This document shows positions 42,401-53,261 of a stretch of 64,000 nt of DNA, piece after piece. Origin of the DNA: Pseudoips prasinana (lineage: Eukaryota; Arthropoda; Insecta; Lepidoptera; Nolidae); contig OX621241.1 in NCBI GenBank assembly GCA_951640165.1, forward strand, positions 3,792,001-3,856,000. The letters are read 5' to 3'. Made by a program: the position numbers and the translations under genes. A model generated the notes under the pieces. The model made no database searches, was not told the DNA's origin, and saw only the letters and a list, made by a program, of their open reading frames with translations. Within the stretch, counting starts at the first letter, position 1. Each line of letters opens with the position of its first letter.

Positions 42401-42409
42401 TGCAGTCCG

Positions 42410-42484
42410 TCAGTACCGAAACGAACAGCGGGGGTGGTGCACGCCTCTCGCTGTCAAACTTTCCCGCCAATATGAACGCGAGAG
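42410..42484 (+). CDS. First exon of a probable secreted or membrane protein
   Basis: Coding part is ATG at 42472 plus the codons M-N-A-R and one base (13 nt), ending AGAG before a donor GTAGGG at 42485. An arthropod initiator TCAGT lies at 42410-42414, giving a ~60-nt 5' UTR (inferred start site). Spliced to 42735-42785 the frame continues cleanly into a hydrophobic stretch. The gene is not identified. Confidence 0.5.
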
Positions 42485-42734
42485 GTAGGGCGCGATAGAT
42501 TTTATGCTTTTTAAAAGATAAAATAAATATTGTTCTTTAACAATGTCTTAGGACAGAGGGATTAGATCCCCATTGCGGGCATTGTGTTTTTTTTAAGTTT
42601 TCTATGTGTTAATTTTGTTTTGATAATCTGGTACAATATTAAATACGGCTAATATATTTTTTAATTCTGATTAACAATATTTTTTATGTATATTATTTAT
42701 ATATTATATGTTTATACCTTTTTTTTTGTTTCAG

Positions 42735-42785
42735 TTGTAACGTTGGTGCTAATTCTCGCTTACATAGAGTATATTCGATGTTTCG
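42735..42785 (+). CDS. Second exon: signal-peptide core
   Basis: 51-nt exon bounded by a textbook acceptor (TTTTTTTGTTTCAG, 42721-42734) and donor (GTAAGT, 42786). With the preceding G it reads VVTLVLILAYIEYIRCF, phase 1 in and phase 1 out. Joined to exon 1 this is an N-terminal basic residue, a ~10-residue hydrophobic core and small/polar residues, the layout of a signal peptide or membrane anchor. Both exons are in compatible phase, which is unlikely by chance. Downstream exons were not found in the remaining 21 kb, implying a long intron or weak exons. Small signal-peptide exons followed by long introns are common in insect adhesion and receptor genes, but no identity is claimed. Confidence 0.55.
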
Positions 42786-43850
42786 GTAAGTCATATTTTA
42801 TACTTTCCCTTTCAATATTTTATTTAAATCTAAACTAATTTAGGGATAATATTTGATTTTTGTATGTTTGTTTGTAATGGGTAAACTCAAAAAGTCCTTA
42901 AGTGATATTAAGCATGATTTCACATATAGAAAACTACATTTTATATTATATTTCATATTTTATGCTATATATATATATTGAATTATTTGCGTGTTCTCTG
43001 AGTGAGTACATGAGAAGTGCCTTATTCATAAATAGTTATTAGTTAAATTAATTTAGATGTATAATTTTTGTATATATATTTAGATAAGTACTCTATCTAT
43101 TGGGCATATATATGTAATGGTAGATATGTGAGTAAATAAATATATAACAAATAAATATTATTCTAGTAGTATTAAAAATTAGCATTGAAGTCATTATATG
43201 GCGGGCGTGTGGAAATTAATTTGATTATGGTGGAAAATAAAATAAAAAAAATTAAAAAGGAATATAATATAACATATTTATTTGCTTTGAATGTACGTAT
43301 AAACATTGGCTGTTAAGTACATTGTGAAGAATCCTTGTACATACTGCCTTAATAAAGAATGCAAAGTAATTATAGTCAAAGAGACATGGATTATTTTTTT
43401 TCATTTACTTATGAGATGACGACAGTTGTTGTTTCCGAGCTGGAAACAACATCTCTCATCATCTCTTCTCGTGTCAAATGATGTATTCGCTCCATACTGG
43501 TGCAGTCTTTTTTAATTTCGATGCAGTAATTCTAATGGTTTGGTCTTGTTTGCCATTTAATTGACGACTCTACTTAGGTTAATTTCCCACGACTTACAAA
43601 ATTCCAAGTTTTATTAATTTATACACAATATAGGGATAAGTTGTTAGCTTAAACATAGGAATGAATGTAAGCAGCCAGTCCGGATGACTTGATTCAGTAA
43701 ATATTAATGGGATAATGTTTAGTGTAATGTACTTGATAAAAAATTTACACCGGAAAAAATTTACTTGAAATTAAGGTTACTTCGTGAAAACTGTGATGTC
43801 GAAGTTTTATATTTAACTGAACATTGACTTACTTAGGGTACACTTTAGAA
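42786..43850. other. Probable intron; no element named
   Basis: AT-rich, with a (TA)n run near 42970. A 15-bp inverted repeat lies at 43421-43450 (ACAGTTGTTGTTTCC / GGAAACAAC). Confidence 0.4.
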
Positions 43851-43854
43851 CACA

Positions 43855-44050
43855 CACTGGTACACTGGTAGAAATCGCCCGAGGGAATATCTGCTAGAGA
43901 ACGGGCAGCAGCGTTTTTTGTGAATTATGACTATAAAACTGCGATCGCCAACCCGTCTGCCAAGCGTGGCGATTATGACATATCCCCCCTTCCTTTGGGG
44001 AGGCTTTAGTCCAGCAGTGGGCGTGCTTTGGCTGACATGGTGAATCAATA
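43855..44050 (+). repeat. Dispersed repeat W, copy
   Basis: GCCCGAGGGAATATCTGC, GAGAACGGGCAGCAGCG, GCGATCGCCAACCCGTCTGC, GGCGATTATGACATATCCC and the 3' end GGCTTTAGTCCAGCAGTGGG then CTGACATGGTGA. Confidence 0.75.
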
Positions 44051-44055
44051 CTTTT

Positions 44056-44530
44056 TAGGGTTCCGTAGCCAAATGGCAAAAAACGGAACCCTCATAGATT
44101 CGTCATGTCTGTCTGTCTGTCCGTCCGTATGTCACAGCCATTTTTTTCGGATACTATAAGAGCAAAAATGTTTTTTCATCGCACCCATACATGCATAGGT
44201 ATTCAAAAATGATATTGAGGTTTCTAATATCATTTTTTTCTAAACTGAACAGTTTGCGCGAGAGTCACTTCCAAAGTGGTAAAATGAGTGCGCCCCCCCC
44301 CCCCCTGTAACTACTAAACTAAGAGAATGATAAAAGTAAAAAAAATATATGATGTACATTACCATAGAAACTAACAACGAAAATTGGTTTGAACGAGATC
44401 AAGCAAGTAGTTTTTTTTAATACGTCATAAACCGTAAACCGCAATTTGCTTTCATTTAATCAACTGAAATACTTGCTGCTGCGGAACCCTTCATGGGCGA
44501 GTCCGACTCGCACTTTCCGGTTTTTTCAAA
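44056..44530 (-). repeat. Dispersed repeat Y, minus copy
   Basis: Mirrors 8445-8997: GTCTGTCTGTCCGTCCGTAT first, the 13-C run at 44293-44305, and GAGTCCGACTCGCAC at the end. It abuts repeat W at 44050. Confidence 0.7.
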
Positions 44531-44699
44531 CTGCGTTACTCAGGAGGAAAGCTCTACTGTATCTGTAATTTGTTGTATCCTCTGATACAAAATCTAAATC
44601 TAGAGAGGATATTGTAAATCTTTCAGTCGATCTCACTATTGAGTTTTCCTGTATTAAGCTGAATCACCCACGACCCATGTACCGAGGGCGTAAAAAAAT

Positions 44700-44872
44700 A
44701 CTGTTGCGTTGCAAAACAAAGTATAATGTCCCCGGTTAGATCGCAGGACAACTATTTGTGTGACCCATAAATAGTTGTCCTGCGATCTGGATGTACTTTG
44801 TGTCCGTCAATTATATGTTTGTAAAGTACCCCGTGTCACAGGGATTAATTACCGTAGTGAGGTCATCATAAT
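44700..44872 (+). mobile_element. SINE family C with 20-bp inverted repeat
   Basis: Head decayed. AGATCGCAGGACAACTATTT (44740-44759) and its exact complement 11 bases later form a hairpin, then TTTGTGTCCGTCAATTATAT and the body end CCGTGTCACAGGGATTA. The normal copy at 47692-47880 has only a weak version of this repeat. Confidence 0.6.
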
Positions 44873-45555
44873 AAAAAAAATTATAACAGCTATGCGTAAA
44901 CATCCGACGAGTGTTGCCAACATCCCTTAGTGACGGCAACCGGTTACAATATTTTCTTATTCCATAAAATATGTGAAATTTTAAAAAGGCTCTAAAATGT
45001 GGAAATTATTCGACGATGGACATATGCAAACACGTAAATTATGTAATATTTACAAACCAAATGTACAGCCGATGTAACGTCGCTGGATACATTTAGACCT
45101 TGTTTTTATTACGTAGGTTATAAGGTCGGTTTTCGTAGTTCAAATGTATCGTCCACTGGCATGTTTGCACGTCAAAAGAGTCGATCGCTTCGCTAGCGTG
45201 CCTACCGAACCGTTACGATTTTATTTCCAAACGATTAATCGGAGAATCGCAGGAGTGCGATTGATTTAGAATCTAAGCGAATAAATCTCGCTTTGATATC
45301 GAGTTTATCACAGGATTTTTACGTCCCATTGATCTCTTAAAGCGACAAGGCAGTTGCCTTCCCGGATTTACGTTCAAAGAGTTTAATTTAATAATTTTGT
45401 TCAGTAGGTACCTTTCTAATTGGGTTTGATTGTCGTTTAATACAATATTGTTTGTTATTAAATTGTATAGAATTTTAGGGAATTAGTAAAGTAATTAAAT
45501 AAATTAAAACAATTTTTCATATACTTACAAAAAACGCTACTTAGAAGTTGGATTT
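44873..45555. other. No gene seen
   Basis: Segment 45180-45375 is slightly GC-richer (TCGCTAGCGTGCCTACCG, AAGCGACAAGGCAGTTGCC) without an ORF; could be conserved non-coding or repeat. Confidence 0.35.
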
Positions 45556-45559
45556 ATAA

Positions 45560-45645
45560 TAATGTCATCCTGGTAGAATTTCGGCCACGACGGCCAGTCT
45601 CAATGGAGACTAACTACGCAAGACATTAGATATAGTGCACAAGTG
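45560..45645 (-). mobile_element. SINE family E, 3' fragment
   Basis: TGGTAGAATTTCGGCCACGACGGCCAGTCTC then AATGGAGACTA is the reverse of the E 3' body (GTCTCCATTGAGACTGGCC type, compare 13180-13210). Confidence 0.45.
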
Positions 45646-46425
45646 TGATGGAATAGAGTTAAATCCATGGTTACGTCGAATCCCTATAAAAAAAAAAAGA
45701 AATTCGCGCCAAAAACCTGAAAACAAACGACAAATAGATGAAACAAACTGCATTTTGAAGCCAGAGCAGAGTTCTATTTTCAAATTTTGTAATGCGTTTT
45801 TGAAAGTGGCCAGTTACAGGATTTTAGGGCGTAATATATTTATATTACAAACTCTAGTTGCACTAAATATACATAAAGGGAAAATCTATATTGCCAGTAA
45901 ATTGTATATGCATATCAATTTCAAGTTAATTGAATTTGTGGTTTACTCGGTATTGGTGTATGTAAACTGAGAGTTCTCTGTAGCGTGCAAATCGGTGTTC
46001 ACTCGAATTAATTTGTTCTTAATCCCCATGTAAGCCTTAGCCGTAAACCTATTTGCTTGAAGATTTCGTCTTTTGGGGAAATGCCATGTTTTATAGTCTT
46101 ATTATGAAGGATAAATATTAAATGTTACTTGTATAGCATTATACGCAATGTTAAACGTAAATAAGAGAGGTAGGTGCTCTGCGTTAAGCTACGAACGATA
46201 CGCACTGGCAGATCAAATTTAGGATACCCACGCTCACACTTTTTGGATGATGTAGGTGTAAAAAAAATATAGTTTAAATGTGATGTAGGCACTCCATCTT
46301 CGCTATTTTAGCCAAGATGGAGTGCCTACTAATTTCAAAAGAAGGGTATTTTTATGAATGTTTCTTGATTTCTCCATTGTATGTGAACCGATTTTGATAA
46401 TTCTTTTCAATCCTTAATCCGATAA
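45646..46425. other. No gene seen
   Basis: The 111-codon frame at 45635-45970 is AT-driven with no motif. Near 46283-46330 GTAGGCACTCCATCTT and its complement AAGATGGAGTGCCTAC form a 16-bp hairpin. Confidence 0.4.
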
Positions 46426-46429
46426 TGGT

Positions 46430-46645
46430 ATAAAATAAAATAAAAAAAGTTTTTATTCACGTAGACTTTAAAAAGCGCTTGTAAATAGTCAGAACATGTT
46501 TGTAGTAATACAGTTATTATTTCTAGTTACTTATGACAGATATTTAGGTACACGGAATGTTAAAACATTTATATAATTTATTTTATAATATTAGTGATAT
46601 TTAGCTAGCTTGTAAGTTATTGTCAATTATATATATATTAATATA
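46430..46645 (-). repeat. LINE 3' end (family of 10405-12770)
   Basis: GTTTTTATTCACGTAGACTT, AAGCGCTTGTAAATAGTCAG and AACATGTTTGTAGTAATA are the reverse of the 12600-12765 sequence. The copy extends ~215 bp into the 3' UTR, then stops. Confidence 0.65.
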
Positions 46646-47690
46646 TAATATATTAATAATAGTTACAATCTCATTTTAAACTCTATCGTGTTGTAAAAAG
46701 AGCTAAAACGAATGAATAATGAATCTGTCTTACGAACTATAAGGGTTAATCTTAATACTTACATTCGTTACAATCGGTTGTCAAAAATAAATGTAGACGT
46801 CGTTTTTATGTTTTTTATGCTGAAATTATTTTTTTTTGTTGTCAAGTCATTATACGATATAAACAGCGTTACGTCGGTGGAAACACTAAACCTTCACAGC
46901 GGTTTTATTATGTACGCAGTAAGGTCGCTTTTTTGGTGTAAGTGTATCCTCTGACGTAGCATTTTCTGTACTACAAATTGTAGAGTTACTGGCATCCTCG
47001 GTAATTTGTATGTGTACAGTCTCCGTGTGTAACTTATTTAGCATCGGATATGTGATCATATCGTTGAATTATTTAATTAGACAGTCCCCCCCGTCTACGC
47101 ACGGGTTGAATTTCAACAACTTCTACTGGCTCACTCGCTCCGGACTGTGATTAATGCGTAATTGTTTATTTAGTTAGTTAGTTAGCTTTTGGCAGTTCGA
47201 TTCGCAGTCTATAATTAGAGTATTGGTAAGTGTCTCGTTGGCATAGCAGTAGAGATGGATGATCTGGTTTTGCTTCGGTTTGACAGCGATAAAAAAAACC
47301 ACTTAGGAAAAAAGAAAATGTAGAAATAACGTCTTATTTTATTTTCTTTCAGATTATCTTCATATTTAAATTTGGAAAAAAGACGATATATTAAATGTAT
47401 TTATTAGTACTAAATTTTATGTCCTTAAAGATTAAAATAATATTTAGGTAAATTTGGAAAAAGATGAAATATTAAGTTGTGTATTTATTAGAACTAGATT
47501 TTATGGCAAATTATAATACGAGCTAAATAACTGTAGTGTTTTATCCGCTGTAAAATCTTATTTTAATTTTGGTTCCGTTAGGTCTACTCAAAAATTAGAA
47601 TATTTTAATTGAACACTTCCTTTTCTTTTATGTTACTGAGTTTCGCTAATTGTTACTAAGTTTCATTTCCTTTAAAAAAAAAGACAACGC
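46646..47690. other. No gene seen
   Basis: AT-rich. Frame 46712-46954 has no motif. A direct duplication of about 60 bp (AAATTTGGAAAAAGA...TATTAAATGTATTTATTAG type) occurs near 47365-47425 and 47450-47510. Confidence 0.4.
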
Positions 47691-47691
47691 T

Positions 47692-47880
47692 TGCGTCATG
47701 GAATCTAATCCCTGTGTCGCGGGGTACTTTACAAACATATAATATACGGACACAAATTACATCCAGACTCAGAACAACTATTTATTGGTCACACAATAGT
47801 TGTCCGGCGCGGGACTCGAACCCGCGACACGAAGCGGCGAGGCGACTGTCTTAGCCGCTCCGCCACACGTGCAGTCATAC
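47692..47880 (-). mobile_element. SINE family C, full length
   Basis: Minus strand: head GTGTGGCGGAGCGGCTAAGA, B-box GGGTTCGAGTCCCGCGCC, then GGACAACTATTGTGTGACC, TAAATAGTTGTTCTGAGTCT and the end CCCCGCGACACAGGGATTAG. The tRNA-like region is well preserved (long A-box arm, Ser/Leu-like), suggesting a recent copy. Confidence 0.8.
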
Positions 47881-48007
47881 TAATAATACTAATATTGAGT
47901 TTAAAAAAACATACTGTATTTGTCTTGCATTACCAATAAAATTTTCATTTAAAACCTAATGACTAAAAAAGATGGAAATACATAAAAGTCCTGCTGTATA
48001 TTGTTTT

Positions 48008-48080
48008 AAAGCACGCTGCACGTCCCAAGGGAATGTCTTTAAGCACGCTGCACGTCCCGAGGGAAGGTCTTAAAGAGAAC
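48008..48080 (+). repeat. Tandem duplication, ~36-bp unit
   Basis: AAGCACGCTGCACGTCCCAA and AAGCACGCTGCACGTCCCGA, each followed by GGGAA, are adjacent near-identical units at the start of a repeat W copy. Confidence 0.7.
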
Positions 48081-48190
48081 GGGCAGCAGCATCTCTATGC
48101 AATTTGACCATCATACTGCGATCGCCAACCCGTCTAGCGTCTACCAAGCTTGGCGATTTTGGTATATACCTCCAAAAGATGGACACAATA
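48060..48190 (+). repeat. Dispersed repeat W, copy
   Basis: GAGAACGGGCAGCAGCATC, CATACTGCGATCGCCAACCC and a small internal duplication GTCTAGCGTCTACC, then GGCGATTTTGGTATATACC. Confidence 0.65.
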
Positions 48191-48221
48191 CATGATGATG
48201 ATGATTATTGGAGAACCGTAG

Positions 48222-48468
48222 GTCACCGTAGCCTAGTTGATAGGGCTCCTGCCTACGAAGCCGGTGGTCCTGGGTTCGAATCCCGGTAAGTGCAAATATT
48301 TGTGTGATGACCACGAATATTTGTTTCTGAGTTATGGATGTTTTCTATGTATATAAGTATTTATCTATCTATATAAGTATGTATATCGTCGCCTGGTACC
48401 CATAGTACAAGCTTTGCTTAGTTTGGGGCTAGGATTATCTGTGCGACATTGTCCCTAGGTAAAAATAA
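48222..48468 (+). mobile_element. SINE family A, full length
   Basis: GGTCACCGTAGCCTAGTTGA head, GGTTCGAATCCCGGTAAGTG B-box, body to CGACATTGTCCCTAGGT. Preceded by GATGATGATGATTATTGG, the tail of repeat W. Confidence 0.8.
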
Positions 48469-48572
48469 AAAAATAAAAATTAGTGTGATAGAGTTCCGTA
48501 TGTAATAAAAAAATCAAAATATGTAAACGAGTCTCATCCCAGATACTTAAATTCTTTCCCAATAACTTAATA

Positions 48573-48966
48573 GTCCAGTCATTTAAGCTTAAATTAGGTA
48601 AGAATCTCGGAATTCGAGATAACCAGCTGTAAGTCTGTAAATACTTGTAAATTGGCACCCTAAAAGTTGTCTCGAAACCTACATATGATACCAATTTTTT
48701 TTAAACTACATTTGTAAAGAATTTTGTATTCTACAATATTGATAAGAAATAGGTACAAGTAGCAAAAAACCCATATAAAATGAGATATTTACAACAAAAG
48801 CGCACAAAACCGATTTTTGTGACCTTTGACCTTGAAATTTAAGAGTTGCGTACACCCTACCATATGTAGGTTTTGAGACTACTTTAAGGGTGTCAATATA
48901 CAAGTATTTACAGACTTACAGCTGGGTATCTTGAATTCCAAGGTGAACTTACTATAATGACTGGAC
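48573..48966. mobile_element. 394-bp mariner-type MITE with TA duplication
   Basis: Ends GTCCAGTCATT and AATGACTGGAC flanked by TA on both sides (48571-48572, 48967-48968). Long inverted arms (~115 bp) include CCAGCTGTAAGTCTGTAAAT and AAACCTACATATG. Non-coding; the frames inside are arm shadows. The TA target indicates Tc1/mariner-type mobilisation. Confidence 0.8.
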
Positions 48967-48968
48967 TA

Positions 48969-51430
48969 TAAATGCTCTTGTCAATGTAGCGTTATCTAAC
49001 TTTCTCTATCTATGTATAACTAATTCTTTAACGTCTCTTTTATGTTTCAACATCTAATAGGTACTTTACTTCCTAAACGATCCAAAGACACTAGAAGAAG
49101 CACTCAAGCCAAGCTTTCGAGGCCTCTTGGAGTTCTGGATGGGTCTAAAATGGTTCGAGTAGCCAAATAAGTTCACGTACACTGGCCCAATCTGTGGCAG
49201 TGCGGAAAACAAATTGCCCAACTAAGTCCTTTAATTGACCTGTAAACCGTCCAATAATTGTCCTTAAATTCATGCTTCTTAATATCTTGAATCTTTGTTT
49301 GACATTGTGGAATTAAAGTGTAATTTAAGTATATTATTATAATTTGTTAGATAATTTTCTTCTGATGTACAAGACAGATTTAATTATAGAGAACGAGGAT
49401 AAAGGTTTAAATATACTTCTTTTAATTTTTAAGTTTATCTTGCAATCGGCTTCTTAGTCAAATAGTAGTCAAATAGTCATTTATTGGTAAGATTTCTTAC
49501 ATGTCATGAAAATGATTACAAAAATATATTAAATGTCTAAACAATATCAAAATATGTCAAATCAAAAATACTATAAACTAAACTTGAGTCAAATACATAA
49601 TAATTTGTTCAAAAACATGAAAAACAAAATAGGTCACAATATAGTCAGCAAGTCAAAATCATAAATTACATATTATTATGTCAACATATTAGATTTGAAA
49701 TGGATAAATTCATCAACGGAATAGAACGATTGCTCGATAAGCCACCGTTTTAACCGAATTTTAAAACTCATTAAGGTTGGGGTACTTGATATGCAAATAA
49801 AAAAAAATGCTTTAATCATCAAGCTAGCAAGCTTTCACTGATTTACCGGCAGACAACAACGGCGAGCGGGGACTCAAGCCTTCTAACAAATTCGACTACA
49901 AAATAAGTCCTTTGGGCTTCACACCTCGGTTCAAGGCGGATGCATGAGATAGTCGGTTTTACTTGGCACTTGTTACTTACTCTATGTATATATACGCGTA
50001 ATCACTTCATTAATTTTTTAAGTAAAATTACTTTACGCACGCTTAACTTGAGGAGTAAGCTGGTGACGAGAGCGTTATGAAAAGTATGGTCGGGCGAGGC
50101 AAATGGAAGTTGAGAGAGAAAGCAAATGTGTACTCGCATATGAGAGCAAGGGGCAAGAGAGGGAGGTGCGAGTACACATTTTCTTTCTCTCTTCTTCTTA
50201 TAGCTAGTTATGTTGCGGATATCTAAATTTTAATTCAGTCGTGTGCCTAAAGCACACTCGTTCTTTTTGTTAATATTTATTAAAAAAAATTTGGCACATT
50301 TAAGTTTCTGCTCCGTGCAACGAGAATGAAATACGGTTTATCAAGTTATAAGTTATGATATAAAATGAAATTTAGTGTTAAATACTGACTACCCTTTTTC
50401 TCTGGATCGTTTCTAGTCCTAGAATTTCTAATGAAATTAACTAAACCCACTTACGATACTACGAAAGCCCGCTACAACTTCTTCATTTCTCAAAGTCCTC
50501 AACTTATATCGTAAACAAAGATAAATAGTTTAGCATGATGTCCGAACCATATGTCCTTTTCCACGCCAACAGCGACAAAGTTTTAAGCCGAAGTGAGGGT
50601 ATCCTGAATAATTTAGACTGTGTACTTACTAAGTTGAAACTTAGTTGGACTGAAGAGTTGTGCATGAGAATGAAGAGGATATTGCGCATTTTTAGTTGAG
50701 ACGGTACGTATTGTGTTTACTTTGACGATATTGTCCTCGGAGGATGTTGGTGTGTTTTGTTAGCAGAGATACTGGATATTGCGACGGAGTAGTTTACCTC
50801 CAGCAATATAGGAAGCGATTAAAGTCTTGTGCTTAACAGTGTCGTAATAGCTTAATATTAAGTGTGTATGAACTAGATAGATCCGATACTGATCCAGGAA
50901 AAATGTATGTAGTAGGCGACTGAGCATGCTTGGTGGTACGATCTGCTGATTCGCCTGACTAGTTGTCAACTTCATATGAGATACATATTTCTGTGCTTCG
51001 TCGTGTGAAACTAAAAGCTAGTGGGTAGGATTTGGTGAGGTTTCTACTATTGCAAGCGTCTAAAGGTATGGTAACTGTTTACTAGAAACAAACAAACATA
51101 CACTCTTTTGGAATTATAATTTTAGTCTGAATTCTACGAAGGCAGTGTCTGTAGAGTTTCATAATGTTAAATTAAGAGGTATTTTTAAAACGTGAAAATT
51201 AAATGTACTGCCTAAGTTCTAAAGCCTTAATAACATTTTGAATGTTTTACGAATGGCGTACGGCGCGGCGTCCGGCGCGTCCAAAAATCTAAGCGGATTT
51301 TGAAATTTAAAAAAATCCTCATACAGTTAGACAGAAGCGTGTGTGAAACAACCAGCCAAAAAAAAAGGCTGATTTAAAAAAAATTAAAACTACTCATCAT
51401 GTTAGCCAAAATACCAACCGGAAAAAGGCC
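48969..51430. other. No gene seen, 2.4 kb
   Basis: Mostly unique-looking AT-rich sequence. It includes a possible minus-strand LINE 3' end at 49465-49690 (AGTCATTTATTGGTAAGATT) and the hairpin at 50114-50191. Frames at 50504-50689 and 50760-50975 have no motif. Confidence 0.4.
50114..50191. other. 25-bp-stem hairpin with 28-nt loop
   Basis: GAGAGAAAGCAAATGTGTACTCGCA-type arm (50114-50138) pairs with 50167-50191, one C:A mismatch. The loop is GA-rich. It could be transcribed into a small-RNA precursor or be the remnant of a TIR element. Confidence 0.5.
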
Positions 51431-51437
51431 TCCTCCA

Positions 51438-51683
51438 GGGACTCTACCGGCTAGGTCACCGAACATCGATTTCTTAAATGGCGTTCAAATAAATAAAAGT
51501 TAAAAATGACTTAATCAATCGTTAAATCGGCTTCAACGTTGACAATCGATTCCGGTCCATTTATGACGTCACATGTGCTCATGGAAGCCGATTTAACGAT
51601 TGATTAAGTAATTTTTAACGTTTATTTATTTGAACGCCATTTAAAAAATCGATATTCGGCGACTTAGCCGGTAGAGCCCCAGG
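51438..51683. mobile_element. Palindromic MITE family 2, copy 2
   Basis: Ends GGGACTCTACCGGCTAGG and GCCGGTAGAGCCCC; arms include AATAAATAAAAGTTAAAAA and TCAATCGTTAAATCGGCTTC on both strands. Confidence 0.8.
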
Positions 51684-51689
51684 GCATAA

Positions 51690-51750
51690 TTTGGAAATGG
51701 AAATCTATAGGGGAGGCCTATGTCCAGCAGCCGACGATATCAGGCTGATG
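51690..51750 (+). repeat. RTE/W 3' tip
   Basis: GGGGAGGCCTATGTCCAGCA, GACGATATCAGGCTGATGAT: the terminal ~50 bp shared by RTE elements and repeat W. Confidence 0.5.
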
Positions 51751-52295
51751 ATAAAATAAAAAAAAATATTACTTTGCTTTTTTGTCGCTGTTATATTAGT
51801 TGAGGTCTCAACTCTCTCCCTCACAGTACAGGGTCGATGAAAAATTTAAAATCCGATGAAACGGCGAAAATTGCCTTTAAGAGTTTAATCGATGCCCGTC
51901 CCCCGCATTTCTATAGTAGGTACAGGCATCAATGAACTTCCATTAAAATGGAAAAAGTGCGTCGAAAAGAATAGCCATGCTTTGATTAATTAAATTTCTA
52001 TTTTATCAACAAAAATTGTTTGATTTTTCTGTAATAGCGCCCATAAAACAGAAATATGAAGTTTGGCAGTTTTATAAATTTTCGTGGAAATCTCTTGATT
52101 GCATACATTATGCATTTGCTCGTTTCATATGGTTTTTGGTAAAATAATCCCGTTATTTTTACTGTAAAATTGTAGTCTACACAACATTTTTAATACGGCT
52201 CAGTGCTCAATTTGAAGGATGTGATTACATTTTTTTGATATAGCCTCACCTGATGATACGTAGCTGTCGTAGACTTTTACGCTTGTAACAAATAA
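51751..52295. other. No feature seen
   Basis: AT-rich sequence, nothing recognised. Confidence 0.4.
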
Positions 52296-52299
52296 AAAA

Positions 52300-53255
52300 T
52301 ATCTTGGCACAACTAACACACTGCAATCTGATCCCAAACTAGACAGAGTGGCTTATTGGACGATTCGCATGAATTGAACTCGCACGAAACGTGCGAATCG
52401 ACTCTTTTAAATAATATATTTTTTTGTGTAGGCGATTCGCACTAAGTTAATATATTGGTGTGCGAATCGACACCTCCAAAAATATGTAGTAGGCTATTGG
52501 CATACAAATTGTTTTTTATGAAATGCGGTTAAGATAAAGTACACTTGAGTACAGAAGTCATATGGGTAAAATGTGTTTTAATACGAAAAGAAAACAAACA
52601 AACAATACAAACTAATCAAAAATATCTTTATTAAAATTATAACTAAGTACTTAACATCCTCTAAACTGACTATGACCTGATTTGAGGATAAAAATGTGAA
52701 AATATCGATCATAGAGTAATAGTTAAGCGTCCCTAACCGCAAGTAAAAAAAAAATATATAAAAAATACACATGAAATTGAATTACGCGAGTGAGCGTGAT
52801 AGCATATAGTGCTTTCTCTCTAATTTTTATAATAAGCAAATATTGCTGTCTTGCTTTTATTGTTTTGCATAAATAAACATGTAGATATGCCACATTTTAA
52901 GTGATAATTATTACTTATTTAATGCATATCTTTCTTACTTTTAAGTAAATATTTTTTATTAAAAGTTTGATTATTTTTTAGTTTTATATCAGTGACGGCT
53001 GTGTACGACTGTTAATTTTTTTTTTCCTATAAATAAAATGTGTGCCAATAGTCTACTACATATTTTTGGAGGTGTCGATTCGCACACCATTAAATTAGCT
53101 TCGTGTGAATCCCCTACAAAAAAAATCATATTATTTAAAAGAGTCGATTCGCACGTTTCGTGCGAGATCAATTCGTGCGAATCGTCCAATAAGCCGACAG
53201 AGCCTGTAGGTATTATAACAACCAGACACTAATAAACATACTTACCTATATAACT
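52300..53255 (-). mobile_element. SINE family B 3' part, split by a TIR element
   Basis: TTGGCACAACTAACACACTG to AGACAGAGT (52349) and GACAGAGCCTGTAGGTATTA to ACTATTTCTAAAT (53196 onward) are one minus-strand SINE B piece, interrupted by 846 bp. Confidence 0.75.
52350..53195. mobile_element. 846-bp long-TIR DNA element, 8-bp target duplication
   Basis: Starts GGCTTATTGGACGATTCGCA and ends with the complement. The arms are about 160 bp (52350-52510, 53036-53195) and roughly 90% alike. Target duplication is GACAGAGT (52342-52349) / GACAGAGC (53196-53203). The word GATTCGCAC or its reverse recurs about four times per arm, around a perfect TCGCACGAAACGTGCGA palindrome. The AT-rich centre has no transposase. 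8-bp duplication plus GG-start long arms fit Merlin, MuDR-like or hAT-type mobilisation; the superfamily is not settled. Confidence 0.85.
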
Positions 53256-53261
53256 ATTTCT

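Noticed and set aside
45635..45970. 111-residue ORF
   Set aside because: Lys/Ile/Asn-rich AT-driven frame with no motif or codon pattern.
52989..53232. Two opposite ORFs with matching GDSHE/SHEC-like text
   Set aside because: They lie in the inverted arm of the 846-bp element; the matching comes from its repeated motifs.
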